Below, in pieces: positions 1 to 9,880 of a DNA stretch of 14,282 bases. Origin of the DNA: CAYLSO01 sp964386525 (GTDB lineage Bacteria > Eisenbacteria > RBG-16-71-46 > DASYSL01); assembly GCA_964386525.1 (NCBI GenBank), contig CAYLSO010000191.1, forward strand, positions 1 to 14,282. Reading direction: 5' to 3'. Both the position numbers and the translations under genes were made by a program. Every line of letters begins with the position of its first letter. Position 1 is the first letter of the stretch. Under the pieces are notes generated by a model, which made no database searches, was not told where the DNA came from, and saw only the letters and a list, made by a program, of their open reading frames with translations.

Positions 1-1701
1 ATCTTCAGCTACCTGCCGCTCGGGCTGCGCGCCCTGCGCAAGCTCGAGCACATCATCCGCGAGGAGATGGACGCCATCGGCGGCCAGGAGATCGGCATGC
101 CGGTGGTGCAGCCGGCGGAGCTGTGGCAGGAGACCGGGCGCTGGTACTCGATCGGCGAGGAGATGGTGCGGCTGCGCGACCGCTCGGGCCGCGACCTGGT
201 GCTGGGCATGACGCACGAGGAGGTGGTCGGCGACCTGGTGCGCCGCGACGTCCACTCGTACCGGCAGCTGCCCATGCTCGTCTACCAGATCCAGACCAAG
301 TTCCGCGACGAGCCGCGCCCGCGCGCCGGACTCATCCGGGTGCGCGAGTTCACCATGAAGGACTCGTACAGCCTGGATCTCGACGCGGCCGGCCTCGAGC
401 GCCAGTACCGCGCCCACTACACCGCCTACTTCCGCATCTTCAGCCGCGCCGGGCTCGGCGAGGTCCTCGCCGTGCAGTCGGACCCGGGCATGATGGGCGG
501 CCGCGTGGCGCACGAGTTCATGTTCGAAAGCCCGGTCGGCGAGGACGTCCTGGCGCGCTGCGACGGCTGCGGGTACGCCGCCAACCTGCAGGTGGCGCGC
601 TTCCGCAAACCGGCGGTGCCGCACGAGACGCCGCGGCCCCTGGAGAAGGTGGCCACGCCGGGAGCGGCGACCATCCGCGACCTGGCCGCGTTCCTGGGTA
701 TCGCCGAGAGCCGCACCGCCAAGGTCGTGTTCTTCGGCGCCGCGGTGCCGTCGCCGGCGGCCGCCGACGGGCTCGACGAGCAGGAGCTGCCGCCGCGCGA
801 GATACTGGTCATGGCCCTGGTGCGTGGCGACCACGAGGTGAACGAGGCCAAGCTCGCCAACGTCCTCCGGGCGCGCCGGCTCCAGCCCGCCACCGCCGAT
901 GAGATCCGGGCGGCCGGCGCCGAGCCCGGGTACGCCTCGCCGCTCGGGGTCGACCGCGAACGCACCCTCGTGGCCGTCGACGACCTGGTCGCGGCGTCGC
1001 CCAACCTCGTCTCGGGGGCCAACGAGGAGGGCTTCCATTACCTGAACGTCAACGCCGGGCGGGACTACGCGGCGGATCTGACGGCCGACCTCGCGACCGC
1101 GCCCGACGGCACCCCGTGCGAGCGCTGCGGGGCGCCGCTGCGCCTGGTGCGCGGCGTCGAGGTGGGGAACATCTTCCAGCTCGGCACGCGCTATTCCGAA
1201 GCGCTCGGCGCCACCTACCTGGACGCCGATGGGCAGGCCCACCCGGTGATCATGGGTTCGTACGGGATCGGCGTCGGCCGGCTGCTGGCCTGCGTGGCCG
1301 AGGCGCATCACGACGAGTGCGGCCTGGTGCTGCCGGTCACCGTCGCGCCCTTCGATCTCTACCTGGTCTGCCTGAGCAAGCGCGAGGAGGCGCGACTGCG
1401 CGAGCAGGCGGACGGGCTCTACGCCGCCCTGCGCGAGGCCGGGGTCGACGTGCTCTACGACGACCGCGAGGCGAGCGCCGGCGTGAAGTTCACCGACGCC
1501 GATCTCATGGGCATCCCGCTGCGGGCTACGCTGAGCGCCCGCTCGCTGCAAAACGGCGGCGTCGAGCTGAAGCGGCGCTCCGGCGGCGAGATCCGCATCG
1601 TGCCGCCGGCCGAGGCGGTGGCGGGGGTGCGGGAGGCGATCGCGGAGCTGTACGGAGAAGCCGCCGCGCAGGTGGTGAGCCCGGCGTACCCGGAGGGCTA
1701 G
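1..1701 (+). CDS. proS: Prolyl-tRNA synthetase, bacterial type with INS editing domain (5' end outside window)
   Basis: Charges tRNA-Pro with proline in the cytoplasm; a class II aminoacyl-tRNA synthetase. The frame is open from base 1 (begins IFSYLPLGLRALRKLE), so the start lies outside the window. About 40 residues are missing by comparison with the E. coli enzyme (recalled), leaving 566 visible. The order is catalytic core with THEE and the QTKFRDEPRPRAG motif-2 region (about residues 100-125), an INS-type editing domain (about 210-365, containing VMALVRGDHEVNEAKL), motif 3 (GSYGIGVGRLLA, from about residue 419), and the C-terminal anticodon-binding domain with YDDREASAGVKFTDADL. Two CxxC pairs (C187/C190 and C373/C376 of the fragment) flank the inserted domain and could form a zinc knuckle, which is an inference. 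The gene ends in TAG and is separated by 252 bp from the next gene, so they are probably not co-transcribed. Identity is very secure. Confidence 0.97.
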   Translation: MFSYLPLGLRALRKLEHIIREEMDAIGGQEIGMPVVQPAELWQETGRWYSIGEEMVRLRDRSGRDLVLGMTHEEVVGDLVRRDVHSYRQLPMLVYQIQTKFRDEPRPRAGLIRVREFTMKDSYSLDLDAAGLERQYRAHYTAYFRIFSRAGLGEVLAVQSDPGMMGGRVAHEFMFESPVGEDVLARCDGCGYAANLQVARFRKPAVPHETPRPLEKVATPGAATIRDLAAFLGIAESRTAKVVFFGAAVPSPAAADGLDEQELPPREILVMALVRGDHEVNEAKLANVLRARRLQPATADEIRAAGAEPGYASPLGVDRERTLVAVDDLVAASPNLVSGANEEGFHYLNVNAGRDYAADLTADLATAPDGTPCERCGAPLRLVRGVEVGNIFQLGTRYSEALGATYLDADGQAHPVIMGSYGIGVGRLLACVAEAHHDECGLVLPVTVAPFDLYLVCLSKREEARLREQADGLYAALREAGVDVLYDDREASAGVKFTDADLMGIPLRATLSARSLQNGGVELKRRSGGEIRIVPPAEAVAGVREAIAELYGEAAAQVVSPAYPEG

Positions 1702-1796
1702 GAACCAAGCCGGCCCCGGCGCCCGGCCTTGCATCCCGCACGCCGGGGCGGCGGGATCGCGGTCGGCCCCCGGCCGAGGGCCGCTGACCTAGCCAG

Positions 1797-1813
1797 CAGG
1801 CCGTTGCGGCCTG
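1797..1813 (+). terminator. Short hairpin downstream of proS, possible terminator
   Basis: CAGGCCG, loop TTG, CGGCCTG form a perfect 7-bp stem about 95 bp after the proS stop. A second small hairpin, TCGGCC-CCC-GGCCGA, lies at 1763-1777. Neither is followed by a T-run, so intrinsic termination is only a possibility. The rest of the 252-bp gap (1702-1953) holds no ORF I trust and no convincing promoter. Confidence 0.25.
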
Positions 1814-1953
1814 TAGGATTACGGCGTCCCGGGCCCGATCCCCCGCGCGCCCGAAACTTGCTTTGCAGATCCCTAGACCACTCGACCTGGCGCCGGCGCG
1901 GACCGCGGCGCACGCGCCGGAAGAGTCTTCCCAGCCAGCATGGAGGCCGCGCA

Positions 1954-4413
1954 ATGCGCATCCGCCAGGCGTTCGCCGCTGTCCCGGTCGTAGCTTTCGT
2001 CCTCTGCTCCGGCGCGCTCGCCGGCCCGCTCCCGGCGCCGTCCGGTCCCGCCACGCCGGCGACGGACACGGCGCCCGCCCTCATGCCGCTGGACCCCGAG
2101 ATCGTCCAGCAGTACGCCAGCGCCGGCCGCGACGTGCCGGTTGCGATCACCGAGCAGCGCTTCGCCGGCCGCGCCGCGGTCACCGTGAACCGGCTCGAGC
2201 GGCAGTCCTTCCCGACCGCGGCGGCGTCCAGGGCCCTCGTGCTCCTCGTGAAGTTCACCGACAGCCCGCCCGGTGGGCCGGTCGTGCGCTACAACCCCGG
2301 CGTGTGGGACAGCATGCTGTTCGGGACGGTATACCTGCGCGGCGGCGCCGACACGAGCACCGACCGCACCCTGAAGAACTACCTGAACGAGATCTCCTAC
2401 GGCACGGTGGATGTCGTCACCGTGAGCCTGCCGAGCGCCGTGGGCTGGGTCACCGCCCCCAACGGGTACACCTACTACTGCGCGCCCGACGGCACCCACG
2501 ACAACGGCTTCGGGCCGTATCCGCGCAACGTCCAGCGCCTGGTGATGGACGCGGTGAACGCGGCCAACCCGCTCGTCGACTTTTCGCAGTACGCGGTCGG
2601 CGGGGAGGTGCAGAATCTCTTCGTGGTGCACGCCGGGTCGGGGGCCGAGTGGAGCGGCGGGGCCACGCTCATCTGGTCGCACGCCTGGAGCATCACCTCG
2701 GGCGACGGGTGGGGGAACACGCCGCCGCCGCTGTTCGTGGACGGCGTGCGCATCGACGGCTACTCGATGGAGCCGGAGGCGGGCGGGAATACCGTGGGCG
2801 AGGGCGGGCCCGCGACGGGTCCGTTCCTGCCGACGGTGGGCGTCTACGCGCACGAGTTCGGGCACGTCCTCGGGCTGCCCGACGAGTACGACTACGGCTA
2901 CGAGTCCAACGGCACGGGGCGCGTGAGCCTCATGGCCGGGGGGAGCTGGAACCGCTCGCCCAACGTCTACCCGGACTGCGCCGGCAACGCGCCGGCGCAT
3001 CCCAGCGCCTGGGGCATCGTCCGGCTGGGCCTCGTCACGCCGGTCACCGTGACCGCCGCCACCACCGGCATCGTCCTGCCGCCCATCGCGACCACCGGCG
3101 CGGGCGCCATGTACAAGGTGGAGCATCCGGGCACGGCCGGGAAGGAGTACTGGCTCTTCGAGAACCGCCAGCCGATCGGCTTCGACCAGGGCTTCGTGCG
3201 CATGGGTGCGACGGCGCACGGGCTGTGCATCTATCACGTGGACGAGAACGTCCTCGACCGCACCTTCTGGCGGCCGAACGAGGCCGAGTGCGTGAGCGAC
3301 ACGGTCTACTACGGGAAGTCCAACTGCGACTGCGCCACCCTGCCGGTCAACCCCAGCAACGGGGAGAAGTGGTACGGCATCGCGCTTGAGCAGGCCGACG
3401 GGCTCTACCAGCTCGAGCTGGGCACCAGCGGCGGCGGCTGGCAGGACTTCTGGTCGAGCGCGACCGGCAAGACGAGCTTCGACGCCGCCTCGAATCCCAA
3501 CACCGGTTCCTACTACGGGTGCACGGCCCTGGTGGCGGCGACCAACATCGCCGAGGTGGGGCAGAACATCGTCTTCGACCTCACGCCGGACAGCCGCGCC
3601 TACACGCTGGACGTGGCCGTGGACGGCGACGGCGCGGTGACGCGGACGCCTGACCAGCCGGCCTACGCGCACGGCGCCGCGGTGACGCTGGAGGCGGTGC
3701 CGGGCACCGGTTACGGGTTCGTGGAGTGGGGCGGCGACCTGTCCGGCTCGGTGAACCCGGCGGACGTGACCATGGACGCGAACAAGGCCGTGACCGCGAC
3801 CTTCGCCGACATCGCCGCGCCGGTGGTGGACGTGATCGCGCCCGACGGCGGGGAGATGGTCTTCGTGGACTCGCTCGCGAGCCTCCAGTGGAGCGCCGGC
3901 GACAACGCGGCGGTGACGGCCGTGGACGTGCTGCTGTCGCGCAGCGGGTCGGGCGGGCCCTACGACACGCTCGCCGCGGGGGTGGCCAACACCGGCGCGC
4001 TCGGCTGGACGGTCACGGAGCCGACGACCGTGGACGCGTTCGTGCGGGTGGTGGCCCACGACGCCGCCGGCAACGCGGGGGAGGGGACGAGCGCGGCCGC
4101 CTTCCGGATCGCCAGCCTGGTCGCCGCGGACTCCGGGCTGCCGGCGGGGCTGGCGCTGCTGCCGGTGCGTCCCTCGCCGCTGCGCGGCACCGCCCGCGTC
4201 GAGTTCACGCTGCCGCGCGCCTGCCGCGCCCGGCTCAGCGTCGTGGACCTGCGCGGCCGCGAGGTCGCCGTGCTGACCGACGGCGAGCTGCCGGCGGGCC
4301 GGCATGCGGCGGCCTGGAACGCCGCCGGCGGCGGGACGAGGGCGGGGCTTTACTTCGTGCTGCTGCGCGCCGAGGGGCGCCGGCTCTCGCACAAGCTGGT
4401 CGTCGTGGAGTAG
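1954..4413 (+). CDS. Secreted M6-family (immune inhibitor A-like) metalloprotease with C-terminal InlB-like repeat, Ig-like and FlgD/T9SS-like domains
   Basis: Predicted extracellular zinc protease of 819 aa. The ATG at 1954 is chosen because GGAGG (1942-1946) lies 7 nt upstream and the protein then opens with a signal peptide: MRIR, a hydrophobic stretch, and a likely cut after ALA at residue 23. The zinc site is HEFGHVLGLPD (H300, E301, H304, D310), followed by a Met-turn-like SLMAGGSW (M327). The later stretch EYWLFENRQPIGFDQG (before IYHVDE) matches the immune-inhibitor-A/M6 family. Several cysteines (YYC, DCAG, ECVSD, NCDC, YGC) fit disulfides in an exported protein. Tail modules: an InlB B-repeat-like unit (about 550-619), an Ig-like module beginning VIAPDGGEM (about 624-718), and a C-terminal domain (about 730-819) with LRGREVAVL and GLYFVLL, resembling FlgD Ig-like or type IX sorting domains. 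Whether that tail is a secretion signal or just a surface module cannot be told here. The substrate is unknown. Confidence 0.9.
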   Translation: MRIRQAFAAVPVVAFVLCSGALAGPLPAPSGPATPATDTAPALMPLDPEIVQQYASAGRDVPVAITEQRFAGRAAVTVNRLERQSFPTAAASRALVLLVKFTDSPPGGPVVRYNPGVWDSMLFGTVYLRGGADTSTDRTLKNYLNEISYGTVDVVTVSLPSAVGWVTAPNGYTYYCAPDGTHDNGFGPYPRNVQRLVMDAVNAANPLVDFSQYAVGGEVQNLFVVHAGSGAEWSGGATLIWSHAWSITSGDGWGNTPPPLFVDGVRIDGYSMEPEAGGNTVGEGGPATGPFLPTVGVYAHEFGHVLGLPDEYDYGYESNGTGRVSLMAGGSWNRSPNVYPDCAGNAPAHPSAWGIVRLGLVTPVTVTAATTGIVLPPIATTGAGAMYKVEHPGTAGKEYWLFENRQPIGFDQGFVRMGATAHGLCIYHVDENVLDRTFWRPNEAECVSDTVYYGKSNCDCATLPVNPSNGEKWYGIALEQADGLYQLELGTSGGGWQDFWSSATGKTSFDAASNPNTGSYYGCTALVAATNIAEVGQNIVFDLTPDSRAYTLDVAVDGDGAVTRTPDQPAYAHGAAVTLEAVPGTGYGFVEWGGDLSGSVNPADVTMDANKAVTATFADIAAPVVDVIAPDGGEMVFVDSLASLQWSAGDNAAVTAVDVLLSRSGSGGPYDTLAAGVANTGALGWTVTEPTTVDAFVRVVAHDAAGNAGEGTSAAAFRIASLVAADSGLPAGLALLPVRPSPLRGTARVEFTLPRACRARLSVVDLRGREVAVLTDGELPAGRHAAAWNAAGGGTRAGLYFVLLRAEGRRLSHKLVVVE

Positions 4414-4419
4414 CATGAG

Positions 4420-4442
4420 GGCCCCGCCGCTCCGGCGGGGCC
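4420..4442 (+). terminator. GC-rich hairpin between protease and sod
   Basis: GGCCCCGCC (4420-4428) and GGCGGGGCC (4434-4442) form a perfect 9-bp stem, extendable to 10 with the inner G-C pair. It lies 6 bp after the protease stop and 33 bp before the sod start. No T-run follows, so it is either a weak or Rho-assisted terminator or an mRNA-stabilising hairpin. Confidence 0.5.
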
Positions 4443-4475
4443 GAACCCCATCCGGCCGCGGCCAGAGGAGGGCCC

Positions 4476-5192
<717 letters not shown>

Positions 5193-5197
5193 GCCGC

Positions 5198-5617
5198 ATG
5201 CGGCTCAACTTGCCCTCGGGAGCGGTCCTGATGCGCGGCGTCCGCGAGGTGTCGCCGCGCACGCTGGTCTCCGTCCTGCGGACCGCCGTCTACGGTGGGG
5301 TCGCCGCGCTCTTCGCCCTCACCCAGACGGAAGCCGCCGTGCTGCTCGACAGCGCGGTCCTCGGGGCGGTGCTGGCCGACTACGTCACGTGGTTCCTGCG
5401 CAGCCTCGTGCAGCTGCCGTCGAACCTCCTGCACGGCTGCTACGAGGCGGGGATCAACCTGCTGTTCGGGTGGTTCCTCTTCCAGGCGGTGGATTTCCGG
5501 GTGACCGACGACGGTTCGTCGATCGCCATCGCCTTCCTGACGTTCATGCTCGGGCTCGGCGTCAAGGTCGCCTACTACGCCGTGCAGAGCGTGCAGCAGA
5601 ACCTGGCTGACAGCTAG
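5198..5617 (+). CDS. Small multi-pass membrane protein of unknown function, linked to sod
   Basis: I do not recognise this family. The 139-aa product has about four hydrophobic segments: near 24-44 (VYGGVAALFAL), 47-67 (SAVLGAVLADYVTWFL), 82-100 (INLLFGWFLFQAV) and 108-130 (IAFLTFMLGLGVKVAYYAV). It ends in a short polar tail (QNLADS). The ATG at 5198 is 5 bp after the sod stop, which suits translational coupling, but it has no good Shine-Dalgarno. An in-frame ATG at 5231 has GGGAG 8 nt upstream and would give 128 aa, so the start is uncertain. The TM content looks like an inner-membrane protein. Position suggests an operon with the exported SOD; a functional link is only inferred. Confidence 0.75.
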   Translation: MRLNLPSGAVLMRGVREVSPRTLVSVLRTAVYGGVAALFALTQTEAAVLLDSAVLGAVLADYVTWFLRSLVQLPSNLLHGCYEAGINLLFGWFLFQAVDFRVTDDGSSIAIAFLTFMLGLGVKVAYYAVQSVQQNLADS

Positions 5618-5624
5618 CCCGGCG

Positions 5625-5642
5625 GCCGGGCGGCCGCCCGGC
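5625..5642. terminator. Perfect 18-bp palindrome between convergent genes, likely bidirectional terminator
   Basis: GCCGGGCGGCCGCCCGGC is perfectly self-complementary. It sits in the 27-bp gap between the stop of the small membrane protein (5617) and the stop of glgP (5645), so one hairpin could end transcription from both sides. No T-run is present on either strand, and a fully base-paired palindrome needs to open a loop at its centre. Confidence 0.5.
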
Positions 5643-5644
5643 TC

Positions 5645-8152
<2,508 letters not shown>

Positions 8153-8181
8153 GAGTTCCTCCGCCCAGGGGCAACCGGCGG

Positions 8182-8213
8182 CATTGTATGGAAGGGCCGG
8201 GCCAGGCACAATG
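8182..8213. promoter_or_regulatory. Candidate overlapping divergent promoter for glgP and gnd-zwf-xfp
   Basis: This is the AT-richest part of the 112-bp divergent gap. On the + strand TTGTAT (8184-8189) is followed after 17 bp by CACAAT (8207-8212). On the - strand TTGTGC (8211-8206) is followed after 17 bp by TACAAT (8188-8183). The edges form an inverted repeat, CATTGT (8182-8187) and ACAATG (8208-8213). Predicted starts leave a leader of about 24 nt for glgP and 45 nt for the operon. The hexamers are imperfect, so this is a prediction. Confidence 0.45.
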
Positions 8214-8235
8214 TCGCGCGGCGGTCGGCGCCGGG

Positions 8236-8247
8236 CAGGGGCCCCTG
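8236..8247. promoter_or_regulatory. 12-bp palindrome in the predicted leader of the gnd-zwf-xfp operon
   Basis: CAGGGGCCCCTG is a perfect palindrome 17 bp before the gnd-remnant ATG and 4 bp before its Shine-Dalgarno. Its 7-bp half CAGGGGC recurs at 8166-8172 near the glgP start. It could be an operator or a small leader hairpin; chance is also plausible at this GC content. Confidence 0.25.
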
Positions 8248-8264
8248 GATCGGGAGGTGCGCGC

Positions 8265-8486
8265 ATGCAGCTGGGTATGGTCGGTCTCGGGCGGATGGGC
8301 GCCAACCTGGCGCGGCGGCGGCGGCGCGCCGGGCACGAGTGCGTGGGCTTCGCGCCCGCGCCGGAGGCGGTCGCGGCGCTGGCGGCCGCGGGCGGCGTGC
8401 TCGAACAGGCGGAGTTCCAGAACCGCCTGCTGTCGGCGATGCGCCACGCCTTCGGCGGCCATCTCGAGAAGCGGGAGGAGAAGTGA
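8265..8486 (+). pseudogene. gnd: Internally deleted 6-phosphogluconate dehydrogenase (N-terminus fused in frame to C-terminus), 73 aa
   Basis: Residues 1-43 match the N-terminus of the shorter (about 300 aa, YqeC-like) 6-phosphogluconate dehydrogenases: MQLGMVGLGRMGANL with the GLGRMG dinucleotide loop (7-12), then RAGHECVGF and PEAVAALAAAGG. Residues from about 48 on match the extreme C-terminus of the same family (EFQNRLLSAMRHAFGGHLEK). About 225-230 residues between them are absent, including the substrate site and catalytic residues, so it cannot be an active dehydrogenase. The junction lies near 8391-8411 and keeps frame. A good Shine-Dalgarno (GGGAGG, 8252-8257) is retained, and the TGA overlaps the zwf GTG by 4 bp. 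FAPAP stands where the family usually has FDR-like residues after the second strand, hinting at drift. It may be translated as a coupling leader for zwf. An assembly collapse is the main alternative. Confidence 0.8.
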
Positions 8487-9880
8487 GCGGCCCGCGGGCC
8501 GACGCGCTGGTCTTCTTCGGGGCCACCGGCGACCTCGCCTACAAGAAGATCTTCCCGGCCCTGCACGCGCTCGCCCGCCGCGGCGCCCTGGACTTCCCGG
8601 TGATCGGGGTCGGCCGCTCGGGCTGGACGGTGGACGGGCTGCGCGACCGGGCGCGGGAGAGCGTCGAGAAGTACGGCGATGGGGCCGGCGACGCGGCCTT
8701 TGCGAAACTGGCGGCGCGCCTGCAGTACATCGACGGCGACTACCGCGACGCGAAGACCTTCGAGGCGCTGCGCGGCTGCCTCGGCGAGGCCCGGCGGCCG
8801 GCCCACTACCTGGCCATCCCGCCCAGCATGTTCCCGGTGGTCATCGAGTCACTGGGCAAGTCGGGCTGCTCGGCGCAGGGGCGGGTGATCGTCGAGAAGC
8901 CGTTCGGACGCGACCTGGTCTCCGCCCAGTCGCTGAACGCCATCCTGCACGCCGTCTTCCCCGAGGGCCACATCTTCCGCATCGACCACTACCTGGGCAA
9001 GGAAGCGGTGCTCAACGTCGTCCAGTTCCGCTTCGCCAACACGTTCCTGGAGCCGATCTGGAACCGCCGCTACGTGGAGAGCGTGCAGATCACGCTGGCC
9101 GAGGACTTCGGCGTCGAGGGCCGGGGCAAGCTGTACGAGGAGGTCGGCGCGGTCCGCGACGTGGTCCAGAACCACCTTCTGCAGGTCGTGGGTTTCCTGG
9201 CCATGGAGCCGCCCACGATGACCTACGACGAGGCGCTGCGCGACGAGCAGGTCAAGGTGCTGCGCGGCATCCGGCCGCTGCGCGCCGAGGACCTGGTGCG
9301 CGGACAGTTCGCCGGCTACCGGCGGGAGCCGGACGTGGATCCCCATTCGCGCGTCGAGACCTTCGCCGCCCTGCGCCTGTGGATCGACTCGTGGCGCTGG
9401 GAAGGCGTGCCCTTCTTCGTGCGCGCCGGCAAGTGCATGCCGGTGACCGCCACCGAGGTGGTGGTGCGGCTCAAGCCGCCGCCCGTCGGGCGCGACGCGC
9501 GGGGGCCGACGAACTACGTGCGGTTGCGGCTGGGGCCGGAGATGGAGATCGGGCTGGGGGCGCGGGTCAAGCGGCCCGGCGAGGACGCGGACACGCAGAT
9601 GACCGAGCTGTCCGTCCTGCGGGAGCCCTCGATCGACGACATGGGGCCGTACGAGCGGCTGCTGGGCGAAGCGATGAAGGGCAACGCGATCCTCTTCGCG
9701 CGCCAGGACGCGGTCGAGCGCGCGTGGGAGATCGTGGAGCCGGTGCTGGCGGGCGGCTCGCCCGTCTTCGAGTACGAGCCGGGCACCTGGGGCCCGGCGG
9801 AAGCCGACTGGCTGGCCAAGGAAGTGGGAGGGTGGCATGAGCCCGAAGCGGGCGGGAGAGACGATGCCGAAAGAGCGTAG
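8483..9880 (+). CDS. zwf: Glucose-6-phosphate 1-dehydrogenase
   Basis: Oxidises glucose-6-phosphate to 6-phosphogluconolactone, reducing NADP+ (or NAD+), the first step of the oxidative pentose phosphate pathway. The start is a GTG at 8483 inside the GTGA overlap with the gnd remnant; its Shine-Dalgarno GGGAGGAG (8473-8480) lies in the remnant. The 465-aa product shows the Rossmann motif FFGATGDL (11-18), EKPFGRDL, the substrate signature RIDHYLGKEAVLN (D168, H169, K173), and QNHLLQ with H231 as the expected general base. The C-terminal half has FFVRAGKCMP and GPYERLLGEAMKGN. It is slightly shorter than the common 480-510 aa but no core motif is missing. The last residues (about HEPEAGGRDDAERA) follow the usual family end and arise from the overlap with the next gene. 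It is the intact middle gene of an operon with phosphoketolase downstream. Confidence 0.97.
   Translation: MSGPRADALVFFGATGDLAYKKIFPALHALARRGALDFPVIGVGRSGWTVDGLRDRARESVEKYGDGAGDAAFAKLAARLQYIDGDYRDAKTFEALRGCLGEARRPAHYLAIPPSMFPVVIESLGKSGCSAQGRVIVEKPFGRDLVSAQSLNAILHAVFPEGHIFRIDHYLGKEAVLNVVQFRFANTFLEPIWNRRYVESVQITLAEDFGVEGRGKLYEEVGAVRDVVQNHLLQVVGFLAMEPPTMTYDEALRDEQVKVLRGIRPLRAEDLVRGQFAGYRREPDVDPHSRVETFAALRLWIDSWRWEGVPFFVRAGKCMPVTATEVVVRLKPPPVGRDARGPTNYVRLRLGPEMEIGLGARVKRPGEDADTQMTELSVLREPSIDDMGPYERLLGEAMKGNAILFARQDAVERAWEIVEPVLAGGSPVFEYEPGTWGPAEADWLAKEVGGWHEPEAGGRDDAERA

Noticed and set aside
1729..1953. Upstream extension of the metalloprotease frame to 1729
   Set aside because: The extra residues are Arg/Pro-rich and would bury the signal peptide; the ATG at 1954 has a proper ribosome site.
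1999..2010. Possible lipobox cysteine (FVLC, C18) in the protease signal peptide
   Set aside because: The residue before the cysteine is Leu rather than Gly/Ala/Ser, so lipoprotein processing is unlikely; cutting after ALA at residue 23 fits better.
1873..4416. An 847-codon - strand open frame antisense to the metalloprotease
   Set aside because: Composition is Arg/His/Val/Gly-rich with no recognisable motif. The + strand frame has a signal peptide, zinc site and Shine-Dalgarno.
8153..8806. N-terminal extension of glgP up to 8806
   Set aside because: It would run through the divergent promoter region and across the gnd remnant and zwf on the other strand, and the residues are unlike the family. 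The GTG at 8152 with GGAGG gives the normal length.
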